Below the pieces are notes generated by a model. The model saw only the letters and a program-made list of their open reading frames with translations, had not been told where the DNA came from and made no database searches. 13,275 nt of DNA from JBFIHF01 sp964411125 (lineage in GTDB: Bacteria; Myxococcota_A; Bradymonadia; Bradymonadales; Bradymonadaceae). The DNA is taken from positions 1 through 13,275 of the forward strand of contig CAYPJU010000116.1 in assembly GCA_964411125.1 (NCBI GenBank). The letters are read 5' to 3'. Made by a program: the position numbers and the translations under genes. Positions 7,725-13,275 of the stretch are shown piece by piece. Position 1 is the stretch's first letter, and each line of letters begins with the position of its first letter.

Positions 7725-9483
7725 GTGAAGTCGATGTTGAGCCCCGACGCGGCGCTCTGGTCGAATCGAAAGTAACGGTTGTAGCGCGCGCGAGACTTCA
7801 CGACCTCGTCGGCTTCGGCGTTGCGCAGCACCCCCTTGTAGAGATGTTTCGCGGCCCCCCGTTGGCCCTGCAGGTCCAGCGCCCAGCCGAGGAAGAGCTC
7901 GAGCTCGGCGCGGCGGTCCTTTCGGTCGATCTGTTCCAGGGCGCGGCGGAAGCCGCCCTCTGCTCGACGCCCCCGACCGAGCCGCAGCGCGATCAACCCC
8001 GCCAGCACACGCAAGTTCGGGTCGTCCGACGACAGCGCCAACGCGTGCTCGACCAGGACCAGCAGCTTGTCGTCGTCCGTCTTTCCTTCCGCCGAAAGTT
8101 GGCAGGCCTGCCGGTAGAACTCGAACGCCTTGCCGTCGGCGCTCTCGTGCCAGCCTGGAAACGGGATGAACGGCATCGCCTCGAAATCTGGGCCCCCCGC
8201 TCCGCCGGCTTCTGCGTCGAGCCGAAATGGGATGAACCATCCGCGCGACGTCGGCGAGCGGCCGGCGCCGACCCAGACGCGCCGCGCGGCGGGTTCGAAG
8301 ACGACGCTGGCGACGGTGAGGACGCTCATGATCGTCGGGCCGAGAAGGCGCTCCTCCCCGCTGAATGGGTCGGTCGCGTCCCCCAGAATCCGCGCCACGT
8401 CGGGTGGTGTCGGGGCGTCGACGAGGCCGGTCAGGCATTCGCCGACGCGCGTCTGCCGCGCGTAGTTGCAGCGGCGATACTCGGGGTAGTAGTCGACCTC
8501 GGTGTCGACCAGGTTCTCACCCCAGTAGACGTTGGCGTATCCGAGCTTCGCCGACTCGGGGTCGACGAACTGCAGGTTGTCCTCGCCGGGGGCGACTTCG
8601 AAGATCGCCGCGCGGCCGGTGTCCCCTTCCGTCATCACGTAAGTCCAACCCGACACCGGTGGGTACTCGCGCAGGATGCGGACCGCTTCTTCGAGCGTCG
8701 TCGCCTCGCGCATCACGCGTTCGGAGGCGATGCCGACGGGGACGCCGTCGAGGTCGAACTTCTTCGGGAAGTGCTGGTGGATCACCAGCGTCAGCCCCGC
8801 CGCGTTCATCGCGGTGGCGCCCGCGCCGAGGATTCCTGCGCTCGAGACGGCGACGTAATCGAGGCCGTTGTCGGGGTGGTAGAAGACGACGGAGGCGAAC
8901 CGATCCCACGTATCGAGCCCGAAGTAGTCGAAGTTTCGACCGTGCAGGGTCGTCGGGGCGAACGGCGGTACCGCGACCGCGCTGGTGCAGCCGAAGGTCG
9001 GCGGTCCGCCCAGACCGCGCGCGGGATCGGTGCCGAGCATGCGGTGGTAGGTGCCGACGACCCACAGGAAGAGCTCCGGCATCAGGTAGGCGCGCCACAG
9101 CACCTTCATGTCGATCTCGGCGACGCGCCCGAACGCGTGGATCGCGCGCCGCATCTCGTCGGGGAACTGCTTCTTGAGACGGCGTCCCACCGTCCCGTAC
9201 ATCGCGTCGTCGAGGACCTTCGCCACCCGGCGCATCGGCGAGTTCACGAAGACGTGTTCGAGGTAGTGCGAAAAGAAGGGGACCGGCCCCAGGTGCGCCT
9301 CGTCGCGCATCCGAACGGCGAGCTGAACGGCCATCTCCTCGAGCGAGCCACGGACGTTGAGGAACCGCAGGTCGCCGTAGGGCGTCGAGACCAGCCCTGC
9401 GCGCGCCTGCGTTTCGGGGGTCACGGCGCAGGGCGGGTTCTGCGGGTCCTCGTTCCAGCGAAGCTCTTCGGGGTTCCTGCCGG

Positions 9484-9487
<4 letters not shown>
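7706..9487 (-). CDS. C45-type Ntn hydrolase/acyltransferase with TPR-like tail
   Basis: This 593-aa protein resembles the peptidase C45 / acyl-CoA:6-aminopenicillanate acyltransferase-like family, whose members self-cleave before a Cys that becomes the N-terminal nucleophile. Seen: a family-typical propeptide start GDLRFLNVRGSLEEMAVQLA (38-57); the cleavage and nucleophile site FGCTSA with Cys167; HGRNFDY (182-188); AGILGAGATAMNAAGL (217-232); and a C-terminal helical region (about 450-575) with TPR-like spacing. Substrates of this family vary widely (amides, N-acyl amines, beta-lactam precursors), so none is assigned. No signal peptide is evident. The start at 9487 overlaps the glpK stop (ATGA, 9484-9487), so translation is probably coupled to glpK; a GGAGG lies 12 nt upstream, inside glpK. 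The TPR-like extension is not part of the minimal family. Confidence 0.8.
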
Positions 9488-10962
<1,475 letters not shown>

Positions 10963-10991
10963 CGCGAACCTCCGGTTTTTGGTGGTTCACG

Positions 10992-11021
10992 GTGATACAA
11001 CGCGACGCGTCGCGTTGTCCA
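10992..11021 (-). promoter_or_regulatory. glpK promoter with embedded palindromic operator
   Basis: On the - strand, TGGACA (11016-11021, five of six -35 bases) and TATCAC (10992-10997, four of six -10 bases) are 18 nt apart. A perfect, spacer-free 22-bp palindrome covers 10997-11018, with half-site ACAACGCGACG followed by its exact reverse complement. Transcription would start near 10985, leaving a leader of about 23 nt that carries the SD. A palindrome filling the -35/-10 spacer is typical of a homodimeric repressor site. The regulator is not identified; an intrinsic terminator of the upstream gene is less likely because no T-run follows. Confidence 0.55.
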
Positions 11022-11051
11022 CGACTGCCGTCAGCGGTCAGCGGAGCAGGG

Positions 11052-12305
11052 TCAGAATGCCTCGGCCTTTGCGGCATCGCCACGGGCGGCGATCCGACCG
11101 GCGACGAAGGTCGCGTCCGCGGCGGCGCCGGCGATGAGGCCGGAGGCGCGGGTGCGCAGCCACGGGAAGCCAACGAAGAAGACTCCATCCACGACCGAGA
11201 CGCCTTCGTCGTGGGCCGGTTCACCGTGTTCGTCGAACTGCAGATCTTCGTCCATGAACGACATCTCGCCGCGGAATCCGGTCGCCCAGATGACGGTGGA
11301 GATTCCCTCCGCCTCGAGATCGAGCTCGCGAATCTGGGCCATCTCCGCCAGCCCTTCGAACTGAGCTTCGGCCGGGTCGTCGACCGCGGGTTCGGCGTCG
11401 ATCCCCATCATCCCGATGAGGTTGTCGAGCATGCCGCGAATCTGGTTGGCCGAATTGTCCGCGAACTCCATGTGAGCGAGAAGTTCCGGGCCGATCTGGG
11501 CGGTGGTACCCTGGACGCCGTGGAGCCGCCCGAGGAGTGTGACCCCATCCCGCGCGAGCTGGTGCAGCGAGAGGGTGTGTCCGCCCTTCGTGCCCGAGAT
11601 TCGCGCCTGGCGCGCGAACCGCATCGCGGGGTCGGGTAGATCGGCCGTTCGTTGGTCGAACATCGGCGAGCTCGCGACCCACTGCAGAAGGTCGCGTCCG
11701 CGATAACGACGAGGTGCCCTGCCCACTTTGCTGGTGCAGAGGAAGACTCGACGACCGCATTCGGCGAGCTCTTCGGCGATCTGCGCTCCCGACTGGGCCG
11801 CACCGACGACGAGGACCGCGCCGTCGGGCAGCTCCTCGGGGCTCCGGTAATCCGCGCAGTGGATCTGCGCGATGCCGTCGGGGACTTCTTCGCTGATTTC
11901 CGGGGTGACGGGAACGTTCTGCACCCCTGAACAGACCACGACGTGCCGGGCCTGGTAGGTGTCGTTCGGAGTGTGCACGACGAACCCGTCGGCGGTGCGC
12001 TCGACGCGTTCGACGGGCGTCTGCTCGCGGACCGGCAGCTCGAACTTTCGCACGTAGTGCTCCATGTAGTCGACGAGGTCGCGGCTCGACGCGAACTGTT
12101 CGGAGAGCTCGGGGCCGTCGATCAGGACGGTGACCGCAGCCGGGGTGTTGAGCCGGAACGAATCCCATCGCTGGGTTCGCCAGGTGTCGCCCACGCGTCC
12201 TCGTTCGAGGACGACGTGATCGACGCCTTCCTTCTGCAACGCCCGGCTTGCGCTCAGCCCAGCATGCCCAGCTCCGATAACCACCGTGTCCACGTTCGTC
12301 GTCAT
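11052..12305 (-). CDS. FAD-dependent monooxygenase-like oxidoreductase (FMO/CzcO type)
   Basis: This 417-aa flavoprotein probably uses FAD and NAD(P)H to oxidise a small molecule; the substrate is unknown. Seen: FAD-binding Rossmann motif VVIGAGHAGLSAS (8-20) and LERGRVGDTWRTQRWDSFRL (33-52), typical of the FMO-like group; HCADYRSPEELP (149-160) just before the second nucleotide-binding motif VLVVGAAQSGAQIAEEL (164-180, NADPH); and the C-terminal ATGF (341-344). The start at 12305 is chosen because GGAGG lies 6 nt upstream (12312-12316) and the Rossmann fold begins at once. A start 63 nt further upstream would add a basic, unconserved 21-aa leader and lacks an SD. An AraC-type regulator gene lies 81 bp upstream on the same strand, a common arrangement for inducible oxygenases, so it is the likely regulator. 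Confidence 0.87.
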   Translation of the reverse strand: MTTNVDTVVIGAGHAGLSASRALQKEGVDHVVLERGRVGDTWRTQRWDSFRLNTPAAVTVLIDGPELSEQFASSRDLVDYMEHYVRKFELPVREQTPVERVERTADGFVVHTPNDTYQARHVVVCSGVQNVPVTPEISEEVPDGIAQIHCADYRSPEELPDGAVLVVGAAQSGAQIAEELAECGRRVFLCTSKVGRAPRRYRGRDLLQWVASSPMFDQRTADLPDPAMRFARQARISGTKGGHTLSLHQLARDGVTLLGRLHGVQGTTAQIGPELLAHMEFADNSANQIRGMLDNLIGMMGIDAEPAVDDPAEAQFEGLAEMAQIRELDLEAEGISTVIWATGFRGEMSFMDEDLQFDEHGEPAHDEGVSVVDGVFFVGFPWLRTRASGLIAGAAADATFVAGRIAARGDAAKAEAF

Positions 12306-12311
12306 CTCCGT

Positions 12312-12316
12312 CCTCC
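12312..12316 (-). promoter_or_regulatory. Ribosome binding site deciding the monooxygenase start
   Basis: GGAGG on the - strand sits 6 nt before the ATG at 12305. It selects this codon over the in-frame upstream start at 12368, which lies inside the inverted repeat and has no SD. Confidence 0.75.
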
Positions 12317-12354
12317 GTTCGGTTCGAGCTCTGTGGATACCGCGACCGGCCCTG

Positions 12355-12411
12355 CGACGATTGTACAAACGTGCGGTGGCTCGAATTCACCGCATGTTCG
12401 TACAATCCTCG
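12355..12411. repeat. Long inverted repeat across the AraC stop codon
   Basis: Arms of 20 bp (12359-12378 and 12388-12407) beginning GATTGTACAAAC and ending GTACAATC match at 18 positions, with a 9-nt centre. Pairing resumes for three more bases on each side after one mismatch (12355-12411 overall). Read on the - strand, the right arm carries the last AraC codons, the TGA sits at the inner edge, and the left arm is 3' untranslated DNA upstream of the monooxygenase gene. No T-run follows. It may be a binding site, an attenuator or a factor-dependent terminator. Confidence 0.7.
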
Positions 12412-13220
12412 ATGTCGGGGTTCAGCGGCCAGTCGACGAGGAATCGGACCGGATCTTGCCGCATCTTCATGATCTGCATCGGTTTCATCGCCATCGTCTT
12501 CCGACAGACCCTGTGCAGGTGCGCGCTGTCAGTGAAGCCCGCCTCGGCGGCAGCTTCGGCGACGTTTCTACCGTGCAAGAGGAGCGCGAAAGCGTCGCGA
12601 AGCCGCAGCCACTGCAGGTATGGGCGAAGCGGAATCCCCATGTGCTCGGAGAAAGTGCGGAGAAAGTGACTCCTCGACAGCCCCACCGCCGCGGAGAGCT
12701 CGTCGGCGGAGATCCGCTTCTGCTCGAGCCGATGAATGATGCGGACCGCCTTTCGTACCGCCGGATGCAGGGCGGTCGGTGCGTCGGGGACCGAACGCCT
12801 CAAACGGCGTACGAAGTCGAATGCCGGGGCACGAAACTCGGCGAGGCTCCAGCTCTCCTCGTAGGCTCGTCGGAAAGCGTCGAGGGGCATCTGCGAAAAG
12901 AGATCCCACGGCAAGGTCACGATCGGTTCATTCTGCAGGTACTCGGCGGTGAGCTGGCGCCCCACCGCCGATTCCTGGGGCAGCAGGAGGACCGCCTGAA
13001 GTCCTTCGTGTCCGTGAAGAGCGTGAAGCTGATTGGACGCCACGAGGTGCGCCTTCCCCTCTCGCAGATCGTCGAGGTCGGGGCCCATCGAGCACGGCGC
13101 GTCGTCGAGCGAGACGACGAGCTGGATCACCCCATGCTGATGGGGTGGCGCCACGATCCCCTCCACGATCGTGATCGTGGCGGACTCGTAGAAGTAACCT
13201 CGGTTTCCCCGGACGAACAC
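12387..13220 (-). CDS. AraC-family transcriptional regulator
   Basis: This 277-aa DNA-binding protein has a cupin-like sensor domain (about 1-120, with PPHQHG at 25-30) and a C-terminal AraC double helix-turn-helix (about 152-252). HTH1 includes ELSAAVGLSRSHFLRTFSEH (174-193) and HTH2 AEAAAEAGFTDSAHLHRVCR (221-240), the latter matching the family signature GF.d.shf.R.fk. An unusual tail of about 25 residues ends at a stop inside the inverted repeat. The start is GTG at 13220: an in-frame TGA lies 12 nt upstream and GAGGGGG is 4 nt away. It most likely controls the monooxygenase gene that follows on the same strand, possibly through that repeat; the ligand is unknown. Upstream DNA to the window edge (55 nt) shows no clear promoter. 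Confidence 0.9.
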   Translation of the reverse strand: MFVRGNRGYFYESATITIVEGIVAPPHQHGVIQLVVSLDDAPCSMGPDLDDLREGKAHLVASNQLHALHGHEGLQAVLLLPQESAVGRQLTAEYLQNEPIVTLPWDLFSQMPLDAFRRAYEESWSLAEFRAPAFDFVRRLRRSVPDAPTALHPAVRKAVRIIHRLEQKRISADELSAAVGLSRSHFLRTFSEHMGIPLRPYLQWLRLRDAFALLLHGRNVAEAAAEAGFTDSAHLHRVCRKTMAMKPMQIMKMRQDPVRFLVDWPLNPDIEDCTNMR

Positions 13221-13275
13221 CTCGCCCCCTCACAAAAGTCGGTGGCCGGCGATCGTCTGTCCGGCGCACATCTCT

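Noticed and set aside
11029..11043. Short direct repeat GTCAGCG next to the monooxygenase stop
   Set aside because: Two 7-nt units only; too short to separate from chance in GC-rich DNA.
13163..13180. Hairpin CCACGAT / ATCGTGG within the 5' end of the AraC gene
   Set aside because: It is made by repeated Thr-Ile and Ile-Val codons in the sensor domain; I see no independent reason to call it regulatory.

Overview
The window is GC-rich chromosomal DNA from a bacterium that looks like a Myxococcota or other former-deltaproteobacterial lineage. The main evidence is a pair of secreted proteins with MYXO-CTERM sorting tails (Gly-Cys-Ser, hydrophobic helix, Arg cluster). Core genes (typA, thiD, glpK) show that this is chromosome. 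I see no phage, transposase, CRISPR array, tRNA or rRNA.

Left to right: (1) typA/bipA on + (458-2257), preceded by about 450 bases with no supported gene. (2) A convergent gap (2258-2420) with two tandem hairpins. (3) Two paralogous MYXO-CTERM proteins on - (4525 down to 2421), coupled by an ATGA overlap. (4) A 378-base divergent gap with a hairpin-forming repeat in two copies exactly 50 bp apart. (5) A + operon of three genes, each sharing 4 nt with the next: an alpha/beta hydrolase (lipase-like), thiD and a rhomboid protease (4904-7724). (6) A - block that meets it tail to tail with a 19-bp coding overlap. In transcription order this block is an AraC regulator, an FAD-dependent monooxygenase-like protein, glpK, and a C45-type Ntn hydrolase with a TPR-like tail coupled to glpK.

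Most gene pairs inside blocks use 4-nt stop/start overlaps (3473-3476, 6052-6055, 6876-6879, 9484-9487), so translational coupling is the rule here. glpK is best read as its own transcription unit. A perfect 22-bp palindrome fills the spacer of a plausible sigma70-type promoter just upstream, as a repressor operator would. The AraC gene probably serves the neighbouring monooxygenase; a 20-bp imperfect inverted repeat lies between them and spans the AraC stop codon.

Nothing here is a clear-cut new defence or mobile system. The most promising items are the twin eight-cysteine MYXO-CTERM proteins with a rhomboid protease nearby, the GlpK/C45-TPR pair, the glpK operator, and a palindrome inside thiD. 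All functional links between genes are inference from arrangement.
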